Assembly: GCA_005880175.1 (NCBI GenBank)
Contig: VBJR01000191.1
Span: 1 to 13,357 of the forward strand
DNA length: 13,357 nucleotides
Direction of reading: 5' to 3'
Source of the DNA: Chloroflexota bacterium
GTDB lineage: Bacteria > Chloroflexota > Dormibacteria > Dormibacterales > Dormibacteraceae
Positions 5,918-12,577 of the stretch are shown here, piece after piece; within the stretch, counting starts at the first letter, position 1; each line of letters starts with the position of its first letter. The notes under the pieces are model-generated. The model was not told the DNA's origin. It made no database searches and worked only from the letters and a program-made list of their open reading frames with translations. Made by a program: the position numbers and the translations under genes.

Positions 5918-6759
5918 CCGAGCGGCAGGTCCAGCTCCCGGCGCAGGAAGTCCCGGACCGCCGCCTCCAGCGCGTCGGGCCAGGGCACGCCGCAGCGCGC
6001 GGCGATCGGCCGGGCCTGCTCGAGGAACGCCCGCAGCGCGGCCTGGCGGGCCTCCAGCACCGACTCCCGCCGCGGCTGCGGCACCGGCAGCGCGGCGAGC
6101 GCCGCGGCCTGCGCGGCGGTCAGCTTCGCGCTCCACCGCTTGGCACCCATCGGCGGCGACGGCTGGTTGGCCTCGACGAAGAGCTGGTAGAGCATCAGGT
6201 GCACCTCCTGCACGGCGACCACGCCCAGCAGCCAGTCGCCGCGGACCGTCACGGTCGGGAAGTTCGCCGCCTGGCGCAGGCACTCCTCGACCAGGTACGC
6301 GATCCGCGCCGGGTCGGGCCGCCGCTCCGCGGGCGCCGGCAGGCGGGCGTGGAGGCCGTCCCGGTCCAGCACCGGCAGGCGGGCGCCGCCCTCGCTGGCG
6401 CCGATCCGGCTCACCCGCTCCGTGACCACGTCGAACCGGAGGCACGCGGGCGTGAGCGCGTAGAAGCTGCCGGGCAGGCCGGGCAGCTCGCGGGCGACCA
6501 GCGTGGGCGAGATGGCGGCCAGCCAGTCGTGCCAGGCGGCGGCGAACGGCTCGAAGTCGTCGTCGCGCACGGCGACGACGAAGTCCAGGTCCGACGCGGC
6601 GTCGGCGGCGCCTCTCGCCAGGGCGCCGGCGAGCCAGACGGCCCGGACGCGCTCGTCCCCGCCCAGCACGGCCACCGCGCGGTCGAAGAGCGGCCCGTAG
6701 TCGGCGGGCAGGGCCGCCAGCCCGGTCGGACGGTCCGCGGTGCGGCGTTGCGCTGCCAT
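5914..6759 (-). CDS. Nucleotidyltransferase-fold protein (Pol-beta/aminoglycoside nucleotidyltransferase-like)
   Basis: 281 residues from ATG 6757-6759; the start is supported by AGGAGG a few bases upstream on the minus strand. The N-terminal domain has the nucleotidyltransferase motif AGALARGAADAASDLDFVVAV, whose Asp57 and Asp59 match the metal-binding DxD after the Gly-Ala/Ser helix. A helical C-terminal domain follows, as in stand-alone nucleotidyltransferases that act on small molecules. The first residue of the usual GS pair is Gly45, and the second is Ala46 in place of Ser, a common variant. The substrate, whether an antibiotic, a nucleotide or a protein, cannot be read from sequence. 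It diverges from the nitrilase-type gene across only 32 bp. Confidence 0.82.
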   Translation of the reverse strand: MAAQRRTADRPTGLAALPADYGPLFDRAVAVLGGDERVRAVWLAGALARGAADAASDLDFVVAVRDDDFEPFAAAWHDWLAAISPTLVARELPGLPGSFYALTPACLRFDVVTERVSRIGASEGGARLPVLDRDGLHARLPAPAERRPDPARIAYLVEECLRQAANFPTVTVRGDWLLGVVAVQEVHLMLYQLFVEANQPSPPMGAKRWSAKLTAAQAAALAALPVPQPRRESVLEARQAALRAFLEQARPIAARCGVPWPDALEAAVRDFLRRELDLPLG

Positions 6760-6779
6760 GGCGTTCCCTCCTCGGTGGC

Positions 6780-6785
6780 AGGATA
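6780..6785 (-). promoter_or_regulatory. Possible -10 element for the nucleotidyltransferase gene
   Basis: TATCCT read on the minus strand lies 20 nt upstream of ATG 6759, leaving room for a short leader with the AGGAGG site. The identical hexamer precedes the GntR gene. The overlapping plus-strand CAGGAT lies seven bases before the nitrilase ATG, so the same few bases may serve both directions. Confidence 0.35.
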
Positions 6786-6791
6786 GCGCTC

Positions 6792-7541
6792 ATGAGGATC
6801 GCGCTCGCCCAGTTCATCGCGGGGCCCGAGAAGGAGGCCAACCTGCGCCGGATGCTGGCCCTGGCCGAGCAGGCGGCCGGGGCCGGCGCGCGGCTCGTGC
6901 TGTTCCCCGAGTGCTCGATGGCCTACCTGCCGCCCGAGCGGCCGCCGGCGTCGGTGGCCGAGCCGCTCGACGGCCCGTTCGTCCACGAGCTGGCCGCCGC
7001 CGCCGCCCGGCACGGCGTGGCGCTGGTGGCCGGCCTCTTCGAGCGAGGGCCGGACGCGGAGCGCGCGTACAACACGGTCGTCGCGGTGGACCCGACCGGC
7101 CGGCTCGCGGGCGCGTACCGCAAGATCCACCTCTACGACGCGTTCGGCTACCGCGAGTCGGACCGGATCGCGGCCGGCGGCGGCGACACGCTGGTCTTCG
7201 CGCTGGACGGGCTGACGTTCGGCGTCCAGACCTGCTACGACGTGCGCTTCCCGGAGCTGTCGCGCCACCTGGTCGCCCGCGGCGCCGAGGTGGTCCTGCT
7301 GCCGGCGGCGTGGATGCACGGCCTGCTCAAGGAGTCGCACTGGGAGGTGCTGCTCCGGGCGCGGGCGATCGAGAACACCGCGTACGTCGCCGCGGCCGGC
7401 CTGACCGGGCGCCCCTTCACGGGCTCCAGCATGCTGGTCGATCCGGAGCGCCTGCGGTCGGTCCGGCGCACCAACCCCAGCCTGGAGCACGTCCGGCCGG
7501 ACGTCTACGCGAGGTGGGCGCCAGCAGCCGCGGCTCGCTGA
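6792..7541 (+). CDS. Carbon-nitrogen hydrolase (nitrilase superfamily), apparent in-frame C-terminal deletion
   Basis: 249 residues from ATG 6792; AGGA at 6780-6783 is a weak ribosome site, and CAGGAT at 6779-6784 could make it leaderless. The enzyme family hydrolyses amides or nitriles through a Glu-Lys-Cys triad: Glu40 (VLFPECSM), Lys111 (YRKIHLYD) and Cys148 (VQTCYDVRFPEL). Family strand motifs run to GRPFTGSSMLVDP at 206-218. Relatives then have about 20-25 residues (a VDPxGxVxAxxGxxEGxxxAxID-like strand pair) before the closing ERLxxVRRxNPSLxHxRPDxY. Here VDP runs straight into ERLRSVRRTNPSLEH, so that segment is missing without breaking the frame. The catalytic residues remain; folding or oligomer contacts may be altered. 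The substrate is unknown, with omega-amidase/N-carbamoyl-type activity among the candidates. Confidence 0.87.
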   Translation: MRIALAQFIAGPEKEANLRRMLALAEQAAGAGARLVLFPECSMAYLPPERPPASVAEPLDGPFVHELAAAAARHGVALVAGLFERGPDAERAYNTVVAVDPTGRLAGAYRKIHLYDAFGYRESDRIAAGGGDTLVFALDGLTFGVQTCYDVRFPELSRHLVARGAEVVLLPAAWMHGLLKESHWEVLLRARAIENTAYVAAAGLTGRPFTGSSMLVDPERLRSVRRTNPSLEHVRPDVYARWAPAAAAR

Positions 7542-7587
7542 GCGCGGTGCTCCGGTTCTCCGGTGGCGATCCCCGGGCGTGACGGCC

Positions 7588-7593
7588 TACGCT
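7588..7593 (+). promoter_or_regulatory. Leaderless -10 element for the beta-propeller gene
   Basis: TACGCT, then six bases, then ATG 7600. This fits a leaderless transcript and is the reason for choosing ATG 7600 over GTG 7579, which would lie upstream of the promoter. Confidence 0.5.
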
Positions 7594-7599
7594 GCCCGG

Positions 7600-8874
7600 A
7601 TGATCCGTCCGTACGTGCGCCGGCGGCTGCCCTGGCAGTGGACCTGGCGGCGGGCCGCGATGCTCGCGGCCGGCGTGGTCGTCCTCGCGTGCGTCGGGTT
7701 CGGCGGCGTGGTCGCCGTCTCGCTGGCCCAGGCGCCGGACTGCGTGACGGCGGCGCCGCCGGTGGCGCCCGCGGCCGCCACGCGGCTGCCGGCGGCCTCC
7801 CTGTCCGGCCACCCGGTCGCGTCGGCGCCGGTCAGCGGCGACCTGGTCTTCGTCTCGCTGCGCCCGTGGGCCTCGGGCGACCGCAGTGGCATCGAGGTGC
7901 TGCGCGGCCAGGGCGGTGCGCTGCACTCGACGGCCGTGATCCCGCTGGCGTCCCCGCCCTCCGGCCTGGCGCTGAGCCCGGACGGCCGGGTGCTGCTGGC
8001 GGCGGAGGACGACGGCGTGGCGGTCCTGGACGTGGCCCGGGCCGCGGCGGGCGACCCCAGCTCCGTGATGGGCACGATCTCGACCGGGCCGGGCGCGGGC
8101 ACGTCGGGGCTGGCGATCGCGGGCGGCCGCTACGTGTTCACGGTGGACGAGGCGGCGGGGCGCGTGACCGTGCTCGACCTGCGCCGGCTGGAGAGCGGCG
8201 ACTACGGCCCGTCGTCCCTCGTCGGCACGATCGACGTGGACATGGGGCCGGCGGGGGTGGCCGCGTCGCCGAACGGCCGCTACGTGTACGTGGTCAGCCA
8301 GGTCCAGCGGCCGGTGGTCAGCGTGGGGCCCAGCGACTTCCTGTACGGCCTGCTCACGTACGTGGGCCTGCCGCGGCGGGGCGGGACGCTGAGCGTGATC
8401 GACGTGAAGCGGATGGAGCTGGATCCCACCAACTCGGTGGTGGCGCACGTGGCCGCCGGGTGCGGGCCCGTGCAGGTGGCGGCGTCGCCTGACGGCAGCC
8501 TGGTCTGGGTGGTCGCCAAGCGGTCCAACGAGCTGCTGGCGTTCCGGAGCGCTCAGCTGGCGACCGGTGGCGCCCGGCCGGTGGCGCAGGCCCCGGTGGG
8601 CGCGGCGCCGGACGGCCTGCGGCTGGTCCGGAACGGCGCGGTCGCGCTGGTGGCGAGCTCGGACCACAGCCAGGAGCCGAGCACCCCGCAGACGGTCCAC
8701 GTGGTGGACACCGCCGCGGCCCTGGCCGGCCGGCCGGCGCTGCGCTCGGCGGTGGCGGTGGGGGGGATGCCGCAGGAGATCGACCTGAGCCCGGACCAGC
8801 GGACGGCGTACGTGACGAACAGCGGCACGTCGTCGCTGAGCACGATGGACCTGTCGAGCGTCCTGGGGACCTGA
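7600..8874 (+). CDS. Membrane-anchored YVTN/YncE-like beta-propeller protein
   Basis: 424 residues from ATG 7600. A basic N-terminus (MIRPYVRRRLPWQWTWRR) is followed by one hydrophobic helix at about 19-43, so the rest is probably extracytoplasmic. The body repeats the propeller-blade pattern of a beta hairpin containing SPDG or SPNG: LSPDGRVLLAAEDDGVAVLD, ASPNGRYVYVV, ASPDGSLVWVV and LSPDQRTAYVTNSGTSSLS. The last contains a true YVTN repeat. YncE-like propellers often act as periplasmic or surface binding scaffolds; no enzymatic role is evident. It lies 58 bp after the nitrilase gene on the same strand and appears to have its own promoter. Confidence 0.85.
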   Translation: MIRPYVRRRLPWQWTWRRAAMLAAGVVVLACVGFGGVVAVSLAQAPDCVTAAPPVAPAAATRLPAASLSGHPVASAPVSGDLVFVSLRPWASGDRSGIEVLRGQGGALHSTAVIPLASPPSGLALSPDGRVLLAAEDDGVAVLDVARAAAGDPSSVMGTISTGPGAGTSGLAIAGGRYVFTVDEAAGRVTVLDLRRLESGDYGPSSLVGTIDVDMGPAGVAASPNGRYVYVVSQVQRPVVSVGPSDFLYGLLTYVGLPRRGGTLSVIDVKRMELDPTNSVVAHVAAGCGPVQVAASPDGSLVWVVAKRSNELLAFRSAQLATGGARPVAQAPVGAAPDGLRLVRNGAVALVASSDHSQEPSTPQTVHVVDTAAALAGRPALRSAVAVGGMPQEIDLSPDQRTAYVTNSGTSSLSTMDLSSVLGT

Positions 8875-8880
8875 AAGCCG

Positions 8881-8917
8881 GCTCCTTACGCCTTACATTC
8901 CTAGTAAGGTAAGGAGC
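8881..8917 (+). promoter_or_regulatory. Palindromic operator/promoter of the AbrB-PIN pair
   Basis: The 9-bp arms GCTCCTTAC (8881-8889) and GTAAGGAGC (8909-8917) are perfectly complementary. Nested inside is a second pair, CCTTAC (8891-8896) and GTAAGG (8904-8909). CTTAC is therefore tandemly repeated on each side, giving two half-sites per arm around 8899-8900. It directly abuts ATG 8918. Autorepression by the AbrB-type antitoxin is the expected role. TAAGGT (8905-8910), seven bases before the ATG, could be a leaderless -10 within the operator. Confidence 0.65.
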
Positions 8918-9199
8918 ATGGAGGCGTCCGCCATCGTCACCAGCAAGGGCCAGGTGACCATACCGGCGCGAATCCGGGAGGCGCTGGGCATTCGCCGGGG
9001 CTCCAGGCTGGTCTTTCGCGTCGAGGACGACCACATCGTGATCGAGGACCCGGTCTCAGGACGCCGGACGTCGGTCGAGCGCTACATCGACTTCTTCAAT
9101 CTCGCGGGAAGCGTGCCCGTCCCGGCTGAGCTGAAGGGGGCGTCGTGGTCCGAGGTCCGGCAGCGGGCACGCGAGCAGCGGGGCGCGCGACGGAAGTGA
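8918..9199 (+). CDS. vapB: AbrB/MazE-type (VapB) antitoxin
   Basis: 93 residues from ATG 8918. The N-terminal swapped-hairpin DNA-binding domain is typical: IVTSKGQVTIPARIREALGI, then GSRLVFRVEDDHIVIED. The C-terminal half (ERYIDFFNLAGSVPVPAELKGASWSEVRQRAREQR) would wrap and neutralise the toxin. It is followed by the PIN gene with a GTGA overlap (9196-9199), and its promoter region is a palindrome, as for autoregulated toxin-antitoxin pairs. AAGGAG lies one base before the ATG, too close for a normal Shine-Dalgarno, so leaderless initiation is more likely. Confidence 0.88.
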   Translation: MEASAIVTSKGQVTIPARIREALGIRRGSRLVFRVEDDHIVIEDPVSGRRTSVERYIDFFNLAGSVPVPAELKGASWSEVRQRAREQRGARRK

Positions 9200-9600
9200 C
9201 CGCTCTGCTCGATACCAACGTCCTCATCCGCCACTTCACCGGAGATCCACCCGACCAGGCCCGACGCGCCACCGCTCGCATTCGCGACGCGGGTCCGAAC
9301 GAGCTGCTGCTCCTCGATCTGCACGTGGCCGAGTGCGTCTACGTGCTGGAGGGCCCCTATCGGCAGTCGAAGGCCGAAGTGGCGGAGCTGCTCGGCTCGA
9401 CGCTTGGCGTCGCGGCGATTCGCTTCGAGCACGAAACGGTGGTTCGCAGATCCTTCGACCTGTACACCGCGGGCCTCGACTTCGCGGATGCCTACCTGGT
9501 GGCGGCGGCCGAAGATGCCGGGGTCGATCACGTGTTGAGCTTCGAGCGGTTCGACGCCAAGTTGAAGCGGAACACCAGCGTCAGGCGCGAGGAGCCCTGA
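9196..9600 (+). CDS. vapC: PIN-domain ribonuclease toxin (VapC family)
   Basis: 134 residues from GTG 9196, which overlaps the antitoxin stop (GTGA); starts further upstream would run deep into the antitoxin gene. The protein begins TALLDTNVLIRHFTGD, the classic PIN opening. The acidic metal-binding residues are visible: Asp6, Glu46 (LHVAECVYVLE), Asp95 and Asp98 (LDFADAYLVAAA), with SFERFDAKL near the end. VapC toxins cleave RNA, often tRNA or rRNA, when freed from the antitoxin. All catalytic acids are present, so it should be active. The pair has lower GC and more varied codon use than its neighbours, as expected for a transferred module. Confidence 0.9.
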   Translation: MTALLDTNVLIRHFTGDPPDQARRATARIRDAGPNELLLLDLHVAECVYVLEGPYRQSKAEVAELLGSTLGVAAIRFEHETVVRRSFDLYTAGLDFADAYLVAAAEDAGVDHVLSFERFDAKLKRNTSVRREEP

Positions 9601-9618
9601 CACGGCCATGGCGCCCGG

Positions 9619-10368
9619 CTACCCGCCGGACGTGGTCAGGAAGTCCTCCCAGGCCCGGCGCGAGTCCACCAGGTGGACGCGCATCGCCTCTCTCGCCCCA
9701 TCCGTGTCGTGGTGCGCGACGCGGTCCAGGATCACATGGTGGGCGTTCAGGGCCGTCGCGGGGCGGCCGGGCAAGCTCAGCGTGCCCTGCCGGATGGTCA
9801 TGATCGGCTCGCCGATCGCGTCCAGCATCACCAGGTAGAGCGGGTTGTGCGTGGCGCGAGCCACGCAGCGGTGGAACTCGGCGTCGTGGGTCGCGCAGCG
9901 GTGGTGGTCCTGCGCGGCCTCGGCCATCGAGCGCAGGACGTCCCGCATGCCGTCCAGGTCCTCCTCGGTCGCCCGCTCGGCCGCGACGCCCGCCACGTGG
10001 ACCTCGACCATCGTCCGGACCTCGTCGATCAGCCCGTAGTCGATCGAGGCGCCGCGGATGTACAGCTGCATCGTCTCGGCGACGGAGCCCGCGCCGACCC
10101 GGGCGACGACCGTGCCGCTGCCGGAGCGGACCTCGACCATGCCCTTGGCCGCCAGCGAGCGGATCGCCTCCCGGACCACCGTCCGCGACACGCCGAACCG
10201 GTCGCCGAGGACGCGCTCGGGCGGCAGCCGGTCACCCGCCGCGAGCTGACCGCTCACGATCGCCTTCTTCAACAGGTCGGCGACCTTGTCGGCCAGGCGC
10301 TCGTCGCGGCGCACCTGCCGCAGGTAGTCACCGGCAGGGGGGTCCGCCACGTCCCGATCGCGTGTCAC
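9619..10368 (-). CDS. GntR-family transcriptional regulator, FadR subfamily (FCD domain)
   Basis: 249 residues if started at GTG 10366-10368; GTG 10348-10350 is an alternative. The frame is open further upstream, but that part shadows the next gene. The N-terminal winged helix (residues about 24-90) includes GDRLPPERVLGDRFGVSRTVVREAIRSLAAKGMVEVRSGSGTVV, a textbook GntR sequence. The C-terminal helical FCD ligand/metal-binding domain contains HDAEFHRCVARATHNPLY and ALNAHHVILDRVAHHD, whose His/Asp residues commonly bind a metal and a carboxylate effector. It lies downstream of an epoxide hydrolase and a DinB/ClbS-like gene on the same strand and may regulate them, but effector and targets are unknown. 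TATCCT on the minus strand (10388-10383) is a possible -10. Confidence 0.9.
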   Translation of the reverse strand: MTRDRDVADPPAGDYLRQVRRDERLADKVADLLKKAIVSGQLAAGDRLPPERVLGDRFGVSRTVVREAIRSLAAKGMVEVRSGSGTVVARVGAGSVAETMQLYIRGASIDYGLIDEVRTMVEVHVAGVAAERATEEDLDGMRDVLRSMAEAAQDHHRCATHDAEFHRCVARATHNPLYLVMLDAIGEPIMTIRQGTLSLPGRPATALNAHHVILDRVAHHDTDGAREAMRVHLVDSRRAWEDFLTTSGG

Positions 10369-10382
10369 TTGGAGTGAGCGGA

Positions 10383-10388
10383 AGGATA
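10383..10388 (-). promoter_or_regulatory. Possible -10 element for the GntR gene
   Basis: TATCCT on the minus strand, 14 nt before GTG 10368, would give a leader of only a few bases. The surrounding TATCCT-with-GCGC context (plus strand AGGATAGCGC) repeats the sequence at 6780-6789. No clear -35 is visible. Confidence 0.35.
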
Positions 10389-10442
10389 GCGCACGCCGAT
10401 GAAAGGCCAGGCGGCATGCCGCCTGACCTCTCCGGCGAGCGC

Positions 10443-10919
10443 TCAGCCCGCCGGGGCCGCCGTCAGTGTGCGGATCCAGCCGTCGTGCTCGTCGAAGTGC
10501 TCGTGCGTGTTGCCGGCGATGCGCGGGAGGTGGCGCCGCAGGTCCGCCTCGTCCAGCGTCCCCAGCAGCGCCACCATGCGTGCGTGGGTGTCCTCCAGGC
10601 GCGTGCGCGCCTCCGCGGCCGGCATGCCGGCGTGGCTGGCCCGGAGCCGCTCGTTGATGTCGTCCGTCTCCGGCCGCTCCTCCGTCTCCGGGACCTCGAG
10701 CTCGGGCCGGCCGCTCCGGCCCTCCAGCTCGGCCAGCATGTAGGCCTCCCAGCGCTCGACGTGGACCAGGTGGTCCTTGACCGTCCAGCCATCGGGGCCG
10801 GTCGTGCCGAGCTGGCCGTCGTCCAGGCCGTTCACCGTGGCCTGGAACGCGACCCACGAGCGCTCGATCCGGTCGAGCAGCTCCGTCCGTCCCATGGCCT
10901 CGTCGGGCTCGTTCGTCAT
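10443..10919 (-). CDS. DinB/ClbS-like four-helix-bundle protein
   Basis: 158 residues from ATG 10917-10919; the open frame upstream shadows the epoxide hydrolase. The family pattern is clear: GWTVKDHLVHVERWE (Trp45, Asp49, His53), then INERLRASHAGMPAAEARTRLEDTHARMVALLGTLDEADL, and the closing NTHEHFDEHDGWI with His139, His141 and His145. DinB-superfamily proteins use such histidines to bind a metal and are often thiol-dependent transferases. The ClbS/DfsB branch protects against a genotoxin by hydrolysing its cyclopropane. Placement in that branch is by pattern only. It lies 29 bp after the epoxide hydrolase gene and is probably cotranscribed, though TACAGT ten bases before its ATG could be a near-leaderless -10. 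Confidence 0.75.
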   Translation of the reverse strand: MTNEPDEAMGRTELLDRIERSWVAFQATVNGLDDGQLGTTGPDGWTVKDHLVHVERWEAYMLAELEGRSGRPELEVPETEERPETDDINERLRASHAGMPAAEARTRLEDTHARMVALLGTLDEADLRRHLPRIAGNTHEHFDEHDGWIRTLTAAPAG

Positions 10920-10948
10920 GGCAGTACCCACTGTATGCAATTCACTGG

Positions 10949-12100
10949 TTACGCGGCAAGCCGCAGGCCGCGGAAGAACGCGCGCAGGTCGCCGACCACG
11001 AGGTCCGGCTCCTCCATCGCCGCGAAGTGACCGCCCCGGTCGAACTCGGACCAGTGGACGATGTTGTTGCTCTGCTCGGCGAACCGGCGGATCGGCGGGG
11101 CGAGCTCCCGCGGGAACACGGCCACGCCGGTCGGGACCGACAGGTACGCGGGGCTCGGCGGCGCGGCGTGCGTCGTCTCGTAGTAGATGCGCGCCGACGA
11201 GCCCGCCGTTCCCGTCAGCCAGTACAGCATCACGTTGGTGAGCAGCTGGTCGCGGTCCACCGCGTCCTCCGGCACGTGCGTCGAGTCGGTCCACTCCCGG
11301 AACTTCTCGACGATCCACGCGAGCTGGCCGGCAGGGGAGTCGGTCAGGCCGTACGCCAGCGTCTGGGGCCGCGTGGACTGGATCGAGAAGTAGCCCGACT
11401 GCTCGCGGCGGAAGTGCTGGACGCGCTCCAGGCGCCGCTTCTCCACCTCGTCCAGGTCGCCCGTGTCAGCCGTGATCGGCGCGAACAGCATGGTGATGTG
11501 GACCCCGATCACGTGGTCCGCGTCGTTCAGTCCCAGCTCCCGCGAGACGGAGGCGCCCCAGTCGCCGCCATGGGCGCCGTAGCGCCCGTAGCCCAGCCGC
11601 TCCATCAGCGCCGCGACCGCCCGCGAGACGCGCCGCACGTCCCACCCGTGGTCAGGCGTCGGTCCCGAGAAGCCGAACCCCGGGATCGTCGGGCACACCA
11701 GGTGGAACGCGTCCGCCGGGTCGCCGCCGTGGCTCCGGGGATCCGTGAGCGGCCCGATGATGTCCAGGAACTCCGCGATCGAGCCCGGCCAGCCGTGGGT
11801 GACCACCAGCGGCATGGCGTCCGGCTCCGGCGAGCGCACGTGCAGGAAGTGGACCCGGGCGCCGTCGATCGTCGTCGTGAACTGCGGCAGCGCGTTCAGC
11901 CGCGCTTCCTGCGCGCGCCAGTCGTAGGTGGTCCGCCAGTACTCCGCCAGCTCGCGGACGTAGGCCAGCGGGATCCCGTACGCCCAGCCGGCGCCGGGCA
12001 GCTCGTCGGGCCATCGCGTCCTGGCCAGGCGGTCGCGGAGGTCGTCGAGGGCGGACTCGGGAACGTCGATATGGAACGGCTCGATCGCGGCGTCGGTCAT
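10949..12100 (-). CDS. Epoxide hydrolase, EHN-type alpha/beta hydrolase
   Basis: 383 residues from ATG 12098-12100. The frame is open to 12121, but the ATG at 12100 follows TACCGT by seven bases and gives the usual start. The N-terminal epoxide-hydrolase domain ([27 protein letters not shown]) leads into the alpha/beta-hydrolase core. Catalytic features are the oxyanion motif HGWPGS (102-107), nucleophile Asp180 in GGDWG, and general base His358 in [10 protein letters not shown]. Tyrosines in the lid (Tyr237, Tyr306/307) are candidates for opening the epoxide. Length and motif order match microsomal-type bacterial epoxide hydrolases, which convert epoxides to diols. The natural substrate is unknown; the neighbouring ClbS-like protein and GntR regulator hint at handling of a reactive small molecule. 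Confidence 0.92.
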   Translation of the reverse strand: MTDAAIEPFHIDVPESALDDLRDRLARTRWPDELPGAGWAYGIPLAYVRELAEYWRTTYDWRAQEARLNALPQFTTTIDGARVHFLHVRSPEPDAMPLVVTHGWPGSIAEFLDIIGPLTDPRSHGGDPADAFHLVCPTIPGFGFSGPTPDHGWDVRRVSRAVAALMERLGYGRYGAHGGDWGASVSRELGLNDADHVIGVHITMLFAPITADTGDLDEVEKRRLERVQHFRREQSGYFSIQSTRPQTLAYGLTDSPAGQLAWIVEKFREWTDSTHVPEDAVDRDQLLTNVMLYWLTGTAGSSARIYYETTHAAPPSPAYLSVPTGVAVFPRELAPPIRRFAEQSNNIVHWSEFDRGGHFAAMEEPDLVVGDLRAFFRGLRLAA

Positions 12101-12107
12101 CCCGCGC

Positions 12108-12113
12108 ACGGTA
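12108..12113 (-). promoter_or_regulatory. Leaderless -10 element for the epoxide hydrolase
   Basis: TACCGT on the minus strand, then seven bases, then ATG 12100. No Shine-Dalgarno is present in this gap. This matches the other TANNNT-spaced starts. Confidence 0.45.
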
Positions 12114-12163
12114 GCAGCCATTCCGGACGCTTTCGGTCCGCTCGACGGCCGCCGCGGCGGGTG

Positions 12164-12415
12164 CTACCTCGTGGGCACGGCGTTGCGGACCTTCGAACCG
12201 AGCTCCTGCGCCTTCTCGTTCATCTTCGCGGACGCGTCGCTGGCCCTGGCCTGCACGGTCGTCGCCGCGGAGGCCGCGGAGTCCATCACGGGCTCGCGGT
12301 TCTGCTCCCACCAGTCGCGCAGCCGCTCGCGGCGGCGGGCGCCGTTGTCCGGATCGAGGAAGTAGACCAGCGCGCCGCCGATCACGGCGCCCATCAGCAT
12401 TCGCGGACCAAACAT
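12164..12415 (-). CDS. YtxH-like small membrane protein
   Basis: 83 residues from ATG 12413-12415. A perfect GGAGGT (12423-12428, minus strand) seven bases upstream decides this start over the in-frame codon at 12430. One hydrophobic segment (residues about 6-20, MLMGAVIGGALVYFLDP) is followed by the DPDNGARRRERLRDWW motif. An amphipathic helical tail rich in Ala, Lys and Glu follows. Small proteins with this Gly-rich helix plus DPxxGxRRR motif are common in high-GC bacteria and are grouped with YtxH-like general-stress proteins, with no known biochemical activity. It is transcribed divergently from the DUF1800 gene. Confidence 0.75.
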   Translation of the reverse strand: MFGPRMLMGAVIGGALVYFLDPDNGARRRERLRDWWEQNREPVMDSAASAATTVQARASDASAKMNEKAQELGSKVRNAVPTR

Positions 12416-12422
12416 CAGATGC

Positions 12423-12428
12423 ACCTCC
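12423..12428 (-). promoter_or_regulatory. Ribosome binding site of the YtxH-like gene
   Basis: GGAGGT on the minus strand, seven bases before ATG 12415. It fixes the start five codons inside the longest open frame and contrasts with the leaderless-looking starts nearby. Confidence 0.7.
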
Positions 12429-12448
12429 ACACCGAGGTCGATTGGGCA

Positions 12449-12480
12449 ACGATCAACTCAAGATCAATGATAGTGATCGT
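12449..12480. promoter_or_regulatory. Inverted repeat in the YtxH/DUF1800 divergent region, possible operator
   Basis: ACGATCA (12449-12455) and TGATCGT (12474-12480) are perfectly complementary, 18 bp apart. GATCAA occurs twice within the unit (12451-12456 and 12462-12467). The stretch is AT-rich compared with its surroundings. A dimeric regulator site is plausible; TATCAT on the minus strand inside it could be a -10 for the YtxH-like gene. Confidence 0.35.
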
Positions 12481-12577
12481 GTCGAGAAAAGGCCCGGCGA
12501 GCTGCCGGCGGCGACCACTTACAAACCGTTGACATCGGGGTGACCAGCCCCCTCGGGCCTGGCGGTTGAATGGCCGC

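Noticed and set aside
7624..7740. A lipoprotein signal at Cys31 of the beta-propeller protein
   Set aside because: The sequence stays hydrophobic for about 10 residues after the cysteine, which fits a plain membrane anchor better than a lipobox.
8911..8916. AAGGAG as the antitoxin's Shine-Dalgarno
   Set aside because: Only one base separates it from ATG 8918, too close for normal initiation; it is better explained as the operator arm.
12529..12534. TTGACA as a -35 element for the DUF1800 gene
   Set aside because: No acceptable -10 lies 16-18 bp downstream; TTGAAT near the start is about 31 bp away.
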